A model generated the notes under the pieces. It was not told where the DNA came from and did not search any database. It was given only the letters and a program-made list of their open reading frames with translations. From the NCBI GenBank assembly GCA_023525975.1, contig CM042029.1, positions 81,016,849 to 81,080,848 on the forward strand: a stretch of 64,000 bases of DNA. The letters are read 5' to 3'. Source of the stretch: Smallanthus sonchifolius. Its lineage: Eukaryota; Streptophyta; Magnoliopsida; Asterales; Asteraceae. The translations under genes and the position numbers were made by a program. Below are positions 33,574-44,050 of this stretch, piece by piece (the stretch's first letter is position 1; every line of letters starts with the position of its first letter).

Positions 33574-34009
33574 GCCAGCTTAAGCTTCGAGACACCCTAC
33601 ATACCAGATGCCCTTAAGCTATATCTGAAGATGTCTTTGCATGTCGAGCTCCACAATCCCACGATGAGTGATCAAAACTTTCCATTGCGATTCTTATGTT
33701 ATCCCTTCTACCAATTCTAATTTACACATATAATATCTTGTTATAAAGATCTTAAAAAGATGAATGCAATCTAATAAGAATATTATACTAAATGGCGGAT
33801 CTAGAATAAAAGTTTAGGGGAAACGAATTTTTTTTATCATACTTTCCTGTAAATGAAACAAAAAAAAATTTAGACTGTAGTTTCATGTAAACAAATTTTT
33901 TTGACGATAACATCAGTGGCGGAGATTAAAAAAACATAGGGGGGCGAGATTTTTTCCTATCAGGGGGCTGGAACTATAAAATTCTCGGCTGAATACATAT
34001 AAATTAACA
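33574..34009. other. Spacer with hAT-like end
   Basis: CAGTGGCGGAGATT at about 33914 looks like another hAT-MITE left end. A possible partner (CAGAGGCGAACC on minus, about 48230-48241) lies beyond the Sirevirus, which would then have landed inside this element. No matching TSD, so tentative. Confidence 0.35.
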
Positions 34010-34609
34010 TGTAGGTCCCCGGGTGTCTCGGATCGTTACGTGTGGGTGTGTGACTAGTCGGACCGGGTGCGGAATGTCGTAACTAGGTGGAGAATCAAGC
34101 GATACAAAGTAAACCGACAACGAAATCACTTTCAAAATCCGTCTATTATAAACTTGAAGGTTACAGAGAGAATACTACTGAGTGCAAATGTCTGCGTACA
34201 TAAATTCTGTCAACCTATTCTATTTATACTAGACCTGATCTTTGCGCACTTAACAAGTGCGCATGGTAAATTGTTCATGCGTACTTAGCAAGTACGCAGA
34301 GTATTCTTGCGTACTTGCTAAGTACGCAGAGTATTCTTGCGTACTTGCTAAGTACGCAGGAAGTAATTCTTGCGCACATGCTAAGTGTGCAAAACACTTA
34401 TGCGTACTTGCTAAGTACGCAGGAAGTAATTCCTGCGCACATGCTAAGTGTGCAAAACACTTAGAGAAATTATACAACAATAACATGCATTAGAAATTAC
34501 AACTCGATAACTAATACATACAGAAACTAACATACAAAGACTAATACATACAAGATAAGTACAAAAGCTAAGACACTATCCAGAGTGCTTGTCACACAAA
34601 AGTGCTTCA
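34010..34609 (-). repeat. 3' LTR of the Sirevirus
   Basis: 600 bp. It contains seven copies of a 19-bp palindrome (34244-34453) directly upstream of TATAAATA (minus strand, 34221-34228). It is 92 bp longer than the 5' LTR only because it has more palindrome units. Confidence 0.93.
34244..34453. promoter_or_regulatory. Palindrome cluster in the 3' LTR U3 (seven units)
   Basis: Core GCGTACTTGCTAAGTACGC: 8-bp stem, 3-nt loop. Units lie at 34244, 34279, 34309, 34339, 34372, 34402 and 34435. The first unit has paired changes on both arms (GCGCACTT / AAGTGCGC). Units 5 and 7 keep most pairing. Each is followed by CAGG/CAGA-type spacers. Confidence 0.85.
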
Positions 34610-34610
34610 A

Positions 34611-34622
34611 AAAACTCCCCTT
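34611..34622 (-). promoter_or_regulatory. Polypurine tract of the Sirevirus
   Basis: AAAGGGGAGTTTTT on the minus strand immediately before the 3' LTR start. Confidence 0.8.
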
Positions 34623-34651
34623 TGACAACAGCTCTGGATTGTCTTCGGTCT

Positions 34652-37600
34652 TCACTGCTCCCCAGCTTTAGCTTCCATCTTCTTCTTGTAGTCAAGGCAT
34701 AACTTGATCACCTTGTCGTATTTAGAACCAAGGAACTTTGTCCACTCGTCCGTGTACATGCAGTACTTGTCAGCTAGCGCCTCCAGATCTTTCATAGAGA
34801 AGTTTATGATGCAGACTTCATCAAACACTCTAATCAGTTCCCTTGGGACTAAGCTTCCACTATCGTACCACACCTTTCCAATCACCACTAACTCGCCCGA
34901 TTTAGGATCTACGTAGCAGTACCATATGTTACTGAGGATATCCTGAGATAACTTGCTCAGGGGAATCTTGGTTTCACACAACACTGGCTTGTATACCAGT
35001 TTCTTTAAGCTTCTATTAGTCACAGGATGTCTAGCGTTCTTGTCCCTGACTCTTACCTCTCGCTGTAGAATCTGCCATAAACCCATCGCTACTGCGTGAT
35101 TTGAGTGACCCAGCAGCTCTCGGTTTACTAGGTTCACGAGGTCGTATCTTGGCAAGGAGTTGAAAGCTTCGCTGGTTGGTTTTAAGTATTGAACCCCCCC
35201 AGCTCGATTGATTGCAAACAACTGCTTATCCTCATCGAACTTCACAGCTAAGATCATCTCTGTCGCTCCGTGTTTGTCTATGATTGAAGTCTTTGGCCAG
35301 ACAGGAGCCGGATCCTTCGATGAACTTGCAGGCATATGTTTGTCTTTCTGTGCCTCTGGATCCACAGGTGTAGGGTCGGCAGGGGAGGCTTTAGTCGACG
35401 CCTAGGGATGGCAATGGGTCGGGTTCGGGCCGGGTATCGGTAATCCCAAACCCATACCCGGTTGTAAAATTGTGTCCCATACCCGGCCCATTACCCGTCG
35501 GGTATCGAGTATACCCGCGGGTAACGGGTATACCCGTTGGTAACGAGTATACCCGTTGATATCGGGTAACGGGTGGGTATCGGGTATACCCGCGGGTATC
35601 AGCCAATAACCATCGGGTATGTGTCTTGTACTTTTCTATGACTCTACTTTTTATATTTATAAATACATATTTTAAAAGAAAAAGTAATTTTTCACATAAT
35701 AAACTTACTAAAATGAAATATTAATAGCCATGGGTTAAGAGAAAATAAAATTATAAATTACAAATTTTCGGGTATATGATTCGGGTAAACGGGTATGTGA
35801 TTTCGGGTAATTGGGTCGGGTATCACCTAATCCCATACCCGCGAAATTTTTAAAAATTAATCCCATACCCGGCCCCGTACCCGTCGGGCTTCGGGTATAC
35901 CCGCCCCGAACTCGTCGGGTTTCGGGTATACCCGTCGGGGTCAGGTTATTTTGCCATCCCTATCGACGCCTCAACGGTACTAGCAGGCTCGACTGAACCT
36001 GTGTCAAGATGAGTTTCAAAGGATGGAACTTCGAAGATCTCTCAATCTTCAAACTCATACTCTCCTTCCCCGTCGCCCTTGGGAACTTCAATTACCACAT
36101 CATCATCTTCCTTATCCCAGTCGTCACCAGAGTCGATCTCTCCCTCTTCCAGATTACAGAGAGCCTCGATCTGTGCTTCTTTGGAATAGTCTAGCTCTAA
36201 GAATAAGATCACATCATCCAACACGTCGTCAGATAGATCTTTCAGAACGTCAGCCACCGACTTTCCTTTATTTCCACCTGAAGCATCACCGCCTTCCTCG
36301 TGAGTCGACTCCCCCTCAGCCGTTGGAACAGCAGAAATGGGCACTGTCGCCAAAGTTTGTTGTTCACTTCCACTAGAACCGGCTTCAGGATCCTTGTCTT
36401 TGTCATCATCCTTTGTAACCGGATGACAAGCCTCATCACTGCTAGGTTTTGATGGCTTCTCCTTCTCTTTTTCTCTCTCCCCCTGAGCAGCAAGCTTCTT
36501 GGTCAGGTCAGCTAATAACTTGACCATCATTTCATGTTCTTTCCGCTGCATGTCAAACCGTACCTCTAAAGATGTCATGTGTCCCAGAATCATATTGTTT
36601 GTTTTGATCAAGAGTTCATTCCGGGCCATCACATTTATAAGTCTCTCTTCAGTCCCAGTCCTATGGCTTCTCAGAATAGTAACTTCGTCCACCAAAGAAT
36701 TTATCTGAGCCTGTTGAGCCTCAGATTCTTCCCTTGATTTTTGAACAGTTTCAAGTAGACCAGTAACTTGTGTTTCCAAAGTGGTTATCCTTTCATCACG
36801 GGGATCAGGATCCCTAGATGTAGAGGCTTCAGCAGTATGGAGTGGAAATGAGAAGATCGCATCAAATTCGAACCCCTCAGTAAAGTCCCCATAGTTGTAG
36901 GGTTGACTGATGGGTTCAAGGGTGGTAGTAGGGATTGTGGATTGGATGGTGGTTGCAATTGTGGTGGTAGGGGTGATGGTGACAGACTCGGTTAGAATAG
37001 GAGTTGTCACCGTCATTTGGACAGATTGCATAGGGAGGGACACTATCACAGGAACCTCCTCTGTGATAGTAGTGATAGCCACAACCGGTGTTACACGTGG
37101 CTTCCTCCGCTGTCGCCTGTAAAGGTGTTGTGAAGGTGAGGTAGAAGTGGAATCAGTACTCGCAGCCGTTACATGTGCTTGCCTCTAAGCACTGACTTCT
37201 ACCTTACGAAGGATAGCTTGTTACGGCCTATCCCTTCGTTGCTTATTTATACTTTCTCTTCTGCGTCTCTGTATAGCAGCGTTCGAATCAGAATCGGGCT
37301 CGTATTCACTGCTAGTCTCTTGTGGCTTTCTCTTGGAAGATGACTCGGGAAGGGTCACCTTCGTCAGTCTTCTTGGGTGTGCCTGGGACGGTGCATCATC
37401 AGACTCAGAGGAATCTAACTCGGTCGATTCAGAGTCGGAATCTTCAGCACCTCCAACTTCTTGTTCTTCATCTCCTTCTTCTTCAGACATTTCATCTTCA
37501 GATGCAACTTCCTCTTCTTCTTGTTGTTCATCACTGTGTTGACTGAGTTATGGCTCAGACTCGACACTATACCATCTTAAGTCAGCATGAGTCACATATG

Positions 37601-38367
37601 CTTCATTGATCAGGTGGCCAAAGAGTGGAGTATGCTCAAGGGTAGGTTCTACACTGCCTGGCATTAAGAACTATGAGAAAACTCTCTTGGCCACCTGTTT
37701 GACTTGAAGTCTCTCTCCAATTGCCGGTAGATTAGGTACAACATCATTAATCAACAGCTGCACGAACTGAGGGTTTAATAGAAATCTAAACCTATCAGCA
37801 GCATTGATCTGATAGGTGATAGACTTGTAGATATATTTTGAAAAGTTATAACCCTTGTTAAGAGAGAGGGAAACCATTGCAGCTACCAAGTCATGCCCCA
37901 TGGCATCCTTTCCCGCCTTTCTAGCAGACAGGCACATGATCATGACGTGCGCGAAGTACCGCCACTAATCAAGTACGCACATCTTCTTGTATGAGGAGTA
38001 GTCCATGGCACCGACATACCCCATCCTTTGTCTCCAGCATCCATCAACGAAGTAGTTAGGGTAACTCACCGGATCAGTTGATAAGGCCCTAAACTGTAGC
38101 ACGCGTATGATGGTGTCTTCAGAAATAGCAATATCATGACCTGCTACAGTAGCCCTAATGACGTTTGGGGTTACTGTACAGTCGTGATCAACAGATTCCC
38201 AGAATTGCTCCAGATACGGTCTTGAGACAGTAGGATCAGCAGAGATGGCATAGCTGATCTTTGATCGGTTCAGGAAGTCGACGATCTCCCTATATTGAAG
38301 TGCCACCTTTCCACTCGGGCTGTGTTAGAGCCAGTAGATTGAATTCGTTGGTAAATGCACAAGCCAT
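34652..38367 (-). pseudogene. Envelope-like third frame of the Sirevirus, broken
   Basis: The ATG at 38367 starts the frame. A frameshift near 38310 leads to the conserved N-terminal block (REIVDFLNRSKISYAISADP, then YLEQFWE; 38306-37965). After a TAG it continues at 37943-37671 (SARKAGKDAMGHDL, FNFSKYIY-like NFSKYIYKSI). An acidic Ser/Asp-rich region follows (37490-37221), then a Thr/Ile/Val-rich and coiled-coil-like stretch (37082-36042) and a globular C-terminal block (35365-34652) that ends 30 bp before the PPT. I recognise the N-terminal block as the type found in many Asteraceae retrotransposon-derived annotations. 'Envelope-like' reflects its position only: I see no convincing signal peptide or transmembrane anchor. 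The hAT MITE at 35403-35962 splits it. With one target copy discounted the reading frame is preserved across it. Confidence 0.75.
35403..35962. mobile_element. 560-bp hAT-type MITE in the envelope-like frame
   Basis: A perfect 8-bp TSD TCGACGCC lies at 35395-35402 and 35963-35970. The TIR is TAGGGATGGCAA at both ends. The interior has many CGGGTATACCCG palindromes near both ends, as subterminal sites, around an AT-rich core. A common plant hAT-MITE type. Confidence 0.92.
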
Positions 38368-38504
38368 CACTACAAAAAACAAACAAACAATAAACACAAT
38401 AAGAATAAGAAGCATCATTGGAAATGAATCAAACATGACTTGATATAGCAACTACACAATGAACTGAATTTCAGACTTAGAAATTTTTCACAAGTGTCCT
38501 TCCT

Positions 38505-38589
38505 GCGTACTTAGCAAGTACGCAGGGGTTAGTTCTTGCGTACTTAGCAAGTACGCATGAATTACTTCTTGCGTACTTGTTAAGTGCGC
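38505..38589. promoter_or_regulatory. Palindrome cluster upstream of the envelope-like ATG (three units)
   Basis: Units at 38505-38523, 38538-38556 and 38571-38589, the same 19-bp palindrome as in the LTRs. It lies 138 bp upstream of the ATG at 38367, in what would be the leader of a transcript starting near 39090. Confidence 0.8.
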
Positions 38590-39119
38590 AGGAACTTTCA
38601 CTTAGCCAAATTTTAAATTTCAAAAATTCAATTGATGTGAGGTATTGCTGTGGATTAGGGTCACTACAAGGTCGAGATACATGATTAGGACCTATGGAAC
38701 CCCTATCAACAGCAAGGAGTAGCTAAACTCGTCAATTTTGACCTAGCCTTGGTCCGACGGTAGTCTACAGTAAAACAAGGGGTCAAAAGCAAAATCAAAC
38801 CCTGATACAGATAAATTAGGAGTCAATAAGCTTCAATTAGAGACTAATAACAAGTTTTAGGTCTAAATTTTCATGTAGAACAATCAAAATCGTTTAAAGT
38901 TTCACTATCAAGAACTTAAAGAATCTGTCAATAAGCGGAGATGTAACGGGTGGAATGGACTGAGATTCTCACCAAAGATTAGTAAGGTGAAGATGAAACT
39001 AAGATTGGGATGAAAAAACGATTAGGAACACACGAAAATCTTGAGTGAAAAAGAGCAGGAGGTATTCAACAGCGAAACGTTTGAAATGAGATGAAACCCA
39101 AGAAAAATTCTAACTGATG

Positions 39120-39264
39120 TATATATACCCAACACAAACTGGTCGTGCGTACTTGTTAAGTGCGTAGGACTTAACTCATGCGTACTTACTAAGTACGCAT
39201 GACTTAAGTCTTGCGTACTTGTTAAGTACGCAGGGTTTACCTCATGCGCACTTAATAAGTACGC
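39120..39264 (-). promoter_or_regulatory. Candidate internal promoter: palindrome cluster plus TATA
   Basis: Four palindrome units (39147, 39180, 39213, 39246) end 19 bp upstream of TATATATA (39120-39127, minus strand). The LTR has the same layout, with palindromes ending 15 bp upstream of TATAAATA. It would drive the envelope-like frame independently of the LTR. Architecture is seen directly. Activity is inferred. Confidence 0.55.
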
Positions 39265-40576
39265 AGAGACCCTTGTGTGCTCAAACTTTCAACTCAAATT
39301 ATGAAGATTTCAAGTCAAATAATGAACAAGATAAACACATTCAATCAAGTGGATTCAAAGTCAATTCAAGAAGGTTAAATACAAATATTTGTGGCTTTTT
39401 TGATTAAAATTAAATTGTACACAAATTTAGAATCTTTTTGATCTTTTCTAGATAGAAATATATAAGTATATACACACACTATTTTTGTTCAAAGACACGG
39501 GCAGATGATCATATCAGGCTAAACTATAGCAAAAATGATACAAGATAAACGTCAAAGAGTATGGGATCATGTCATGGATTACAATTTATTCATACGTAAT
39601 AAGCACATAAACAAGTAATTCAAGTTGGCAATATTATAAAATTTGAAACCATAAGCATCTTTGTATCACGTTCTTGTGTGTTAAGGTATTAATTTTAAGA
39701 TATACAATGTGTACCCCATTGATATGTTACAGAAATGTAAATTGCACTATCTCAAGGCATCTAAGATTTTCAAATCTCCAGAATGAAATTACATCGTTTA
39801 GCATTGGAAAAATCAAGCAGAATCCATAAGGATTATCAAGAATCATAAGATTCAGAATCCAGTGATTCATTTGTCTTGGTTTGATTGGATTTTCTTCTAT
39901 GAATATCATATGATGATTCAGGTTAATAGATATGGAGTCTGAGGATTTAGGTAAGGTGATCCAACTTTTATCTGGATTTGATTTCAATGAATCAGGTATG
40001 ATTCAAGGGTGAATATAAGCTTAACGGTTGATGTAAAGACATGTCTTGATTCAATCTCTCATTGCATACTTGTGAGTATGGGCAGTGAGATGAACCGCAG
40101 TAATTGTGCTAAAGACATAACCCGAAACTGGTCTCTTAAGAAAATATTTGCTAAAATCTTACATCCTTTATCTGATAATGATCTTTTTGTATTCTTTTAC
40201 ACACGCACACATGCATACATGGGTTCAAATCACAGTTGTAGTCCAGATTTAGTTTCCACACTACTAATGATTCAAAGACGCCTACAACCTACTGACAATT
40301 CAAATTACTTGTAAATAAGCAGATTAAAAAACACAACAATTTAAACAATCAAGTAAGCATGACGCAATCATTTCCCATACATGCAGTCTATGACGTTTAG
40401 ATCATTTCTGATGTACTATCATTTCCTCTTTTATTCAAATAACTTTGAAATTTTCTCCATTTTCTATTTTGTTTGGATTTTGTAAAATATTTGAAAATTA
40501 AAAGAACTATACAGAAATATTAAAAGAAATAAAATTTAACTTTCATGAATTGAATTGATTTAAGAAAAACAAGTTT
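39265..40576. other. Noncoding spacer between pol and the envelope-like unit
   Basis: About 1.3 kb of AT-rich sequence inside the Sirevirus. No domain or repeat recognised. Confidence 0.6.
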
Positions 40577-43500
40577 TCACTTTGGATTGAACATTCCTAT
40601 CATGACAAGATGCTCAAAACGGGTTCGATCAAACGCCTTAGTGAAATTGTCAGCAAAGTTGTCATCCGTGTGAACCTTTACAAGTTCAATGAGATGTTTT
40701 TCAGCACAATCACGGATGAAATGATAGCGAATTTCAATATGTTTAGTTTTGGAATGTTTCACCGGGTTGTTTGTGATGGACATGGTGGCATTGTTGTCAA
40801 TGAACAGTGGAGTTCCAGTGAAGTTTAAGTCGTAGTCTCTCAATTGCTGCTGAATCCACAATATCTGAGAACAACCGCTCGTTGCAGCAATGTACTATGC
40901 TTCACATGTTGAGACAGAAACCGTTGACTGCTTCTTACACTGCCAGGAAACCAGTCTGTCTCCTAAGAACTGACATCCACCAGAAGTTGACTTTCTATCA
41001 AGGTTACAACTGCCATAGTCTGAATTAGTATAGGCTTTGAAGTCAAATGACTACTGCTTTGAGTACCAAAGACCCAATCGGGGTTTCCCTTTCAAGTATC
41101 TGAAAATCCTCTTGACAGCTACCATATAAGACTCCTTCGGTTGTGACTGAAACCTTGAGTACAATCATACAGCAAACATTATGTCGGGCCTTGAAGCTGT
41201 GAGATACATAAGAGATCCGATCATCCCACGGTACAATTTACAATCCACATCCTTTCCATCTTTGTCTGGATGCAGACCATGATTGACGGGGGTAGGTGTG
41301 CCATAAGTACTGCAATCATTCATCTTGTATTTTGACAAGATGTCCTGCACATACTTAGTTTGATGCAGATAAATCCCATCCTCTCTTTGACTGACTTGCA
41401 GACCCAGGAAGAACGACAATTCACCAATGTTACTCATCTCAAACTTGGACTTCATCACCTCTTCGAATTCCCTACACATCTCTTCATTTGTAGACCCAAA
41501 GATAATGTCGTCGACATACACTTGTACAAGAAGAATATCAACTCCTGCTTTCCGAATGAAGAGGGTCGAGTCAATCTGTCCACGGTCGAAACCATTTGAT
41601 AGTAGATGTTTTGATAACGTCTCATACCATGCCCGAGGTGCTTGATGAAGACCATAAAGTGCTTTGTCAAGCTTATACATTTTATTGATATTATGCGGAT
41701 CTTCAAAGCCGGGAGGTTGAGTGACATAGACCTCTTCATGAACTTTTCCATACAGGAAAGCACTCTTCACATCAAGTTGATAGACCTTGAAGCCGACAAA
41801 GGAGGCATAAGCCAGAAACAGTCGAATGGCCTCAAGTCTAGCAACTGGGGCATATACTTCTGTGTAATCCAAGCCCTCTTGTTGATAAAAACCCTAAACA
41901 ACCAACCTTGTTTTATTCTTCACTACAACATGACGATCACCCATCTTACACTTGAACTCCCATCTGGTTTCAATTGGTTGTACGCCTCTTGGCAAGTCAA
42001 CCAAATCCCACACATGCAACTTTTGGAATTGAGACAATTCTTCGTGCATCGCCTCAATCCAGTAGTTGTCAGCGAGAGCCTCCTTCACATTCTTCGGCTC
42101 TAACTGGGACACGAATGCAACATGCAAACATGTTTCCATGACACCAGTGTCAAGTATCTCAGAGTACAAACTAGTGTTCTCTACAATGGTTGTATGACGA
42201 GTTTGAACACCGGCATGAGGATCACCAATAATATTATCAATTGATTCTTATGCACTCTCGTCTCTAGTATTTCCGGTTCCTGAATTTCTGAATCGAGGTT
42301 CGTGCTCAACTCCCCCATATCCTGTGTTCTAGAAGAAGAAGATTCAATGTTGATTGGATCAGCTGGAGCTTCATTTCCTACACGAGTGTTAGGATTAGCT
42401 TGAGCGTCATTTCCGTCAATATGAACACCTTCAATGTTATCACTATCATGAGTTCCAGATGCAGATGCAGCATTGGAATCGGGAGTTACAATCGGTACAG
42501 TTGAACGGATTGAGAAACTGGAGTCATCACCGCTACCAAATAATTCATACACATTTGCGGCATCATCGGTAGACAAATCAGGAAGATTGAAAGATTTAAA
42601 TAGCGCATCATAATCAAAACCCCAAGTTGGACCAGTTGGTTCTGGTAGAATGCTGTGTTTACTACAATCCACTTCAAACCATTCCTCAACAGTACGAGTT
42701 TCTATATTGTACACTCTCTTGCAAGGCGAGTTGGCAACATATCCTAAGAAGATGCCTTCCACCGCTTTTGCATGAAACTTAGACTTTCGGTCTTTGTATT
42801 GTAGCAATAAGGAACATGGACTACCAAAAGGAACTAGATAGTCAAGATTGGGAGGTCGATTGTTGATCAACTTATAGCAAGTCTTGTTGTGTCTCTTCAC
42901 AACCAGAACTCTGTTCAAGACGTGACAAGCTGTATTAACTGCTCCTGCCCAGAAAGTGACAGGAAGCTTTGCATCTGACAGCATTGTCCTTGCAATCTCA
43001 ATCAAGGTTCTGTTCTTCCGTTCTGCAACTCCATTCTGCTGAGGTGTGTACGGGGCACTAAATTCATGACAGATCCCCTTCTTGAGACAGAAAGTTCCAT
43101 CAAATTATTCTTGAATTCAGTTCCGTTATCACTCCTTATTCTTCTAACCTTCAACTTGTAAAGAGATTCCAAGCTCAGGATCAGGTATTGAAGAATGTCA
43201 CCAGTTTCGTCTTTTGTACCTAAAAAATGCACCCAAGAAAAACATGAGAAATCATCAGTTACAACCAGACAGTATGACTTACCTCCTATACTTCTGATAC
43301 TTATGGGGCCAAACAGATCCATATGTAATAGCTCCAAAGGGGTATCGATGGAGTTTTGGAGCTTGGGCTTGTGAGACTTCCGTTGCTGTTTGCCCTTTTT
43401 ACAAGGCATACAGTCATGTGCAATGGAGAATCTCAGCTTAGGAACACCGGTTACCAAACCGTTTCGGACAAGATGATTCATTTTTCGATAAGAAATGTGT

Positions 43501-43966
43501 CCGAGTTTCTTATGCCACAAGATAGAGTCAAGTTCTGTCGCTTTGGTAAGCAAACAAGTAGCAACAGATGATGTGGTTTTTGCCACGCTCATGTCGATCT
43601 GATAGGTGTCGTTTGTCCTTGGCGCTCGCATCAGAATCCGGTCTTCAGTAACCTCAAAACCAGGTTTGAGAATCATGCATTCAGTCTTGTCAAACATAAC
43701 GGAGTACTCCTTGTCGCACATCTGGGAGACACTCAACATGTTATGCTTCAGCTGCTCGCAGTAGTTGACGTTGTCGAAGCTGACACAATCATTTGTAACC
43801 ACTCCTTGACACGTGATACTACCGCCTTTCTCTCCAGCAAAGGCCACATAGCCGCCTCTGATGGTTTTACATCTTGAAGCAGGGCCATGTTACCTGTCAT
43901 GTGCTGGGAGAATCCACTATCCACATACCAACGATTAGAGATAGTACCCTTCTGATGTCCCTGCAC
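40577..43966 (-). pseudogene. pol of the Sirevirus (PR-IN-RT-RH), decayed
   Basis: Protease: WYVDSGFSQHMTG at the start of the 43966 frame keeps the catalytic DSG. The 43847-43002 frame has the pre-integrase zinc site (WHKKLGHISYRKMNHL...CMPC) and the integrase core with the first two acidic residues (HMDLFGPI and RSDNGTEF). A frameshift near 43005 separates the third, Glu-bearing motif (AERKN) and the C-terminal part (43005-42181, FLGYVANSPCKRVYN). RT: 42169-41894 and 41872-41165, with LDVKSAFLYGK and the catalytic YVDDIIFGS intact. RNase H: 41164-40577, with several stops, ending with IDNNATMSITNNP and HIEIRYHFIRD. The IN-before-RT order is diagnostic for Ty1/copia. Confidence 0.93.
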
Positions 43967-44050
43967 GAGTCACAAGAAATTAATTAGATTTAGAGACCCA
44001 AGCCATAGTGGTCTTGGGTCGTCCGTATTTCTCAAAATAAACAACCTCAA

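Noticed and set aside
33590..34009. A hAT element interrupted by the Sirevirus
   Set aside because: End-like words exist on both sides, but no matching 8-bp duplication; kept only as a note.
34250..34493. Overlapping 78-codon ORFs on both strands
   Set aside because: They are translations of the palindromic LTR repeat, open on both strands because the repeat lacks stops.
36023..37546. Several plus-strand ORFs
   Set aside because: Shadows of the acidic, Ser/Thr-rich envelope-like frame on the minus strand.
38368..38385. CACTA transposon end (CACTACAAAAAA)
   Set aside because: A single end-like word with no inverted partner or 3-bp duplication; lies in the Sirevirus leader.
41642..42103. 153-codon plus-strand ORF
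   Set aside because: Antisense shadow of the Sirevirus reverse transcriptase, which is clearly coding on the minus strand.
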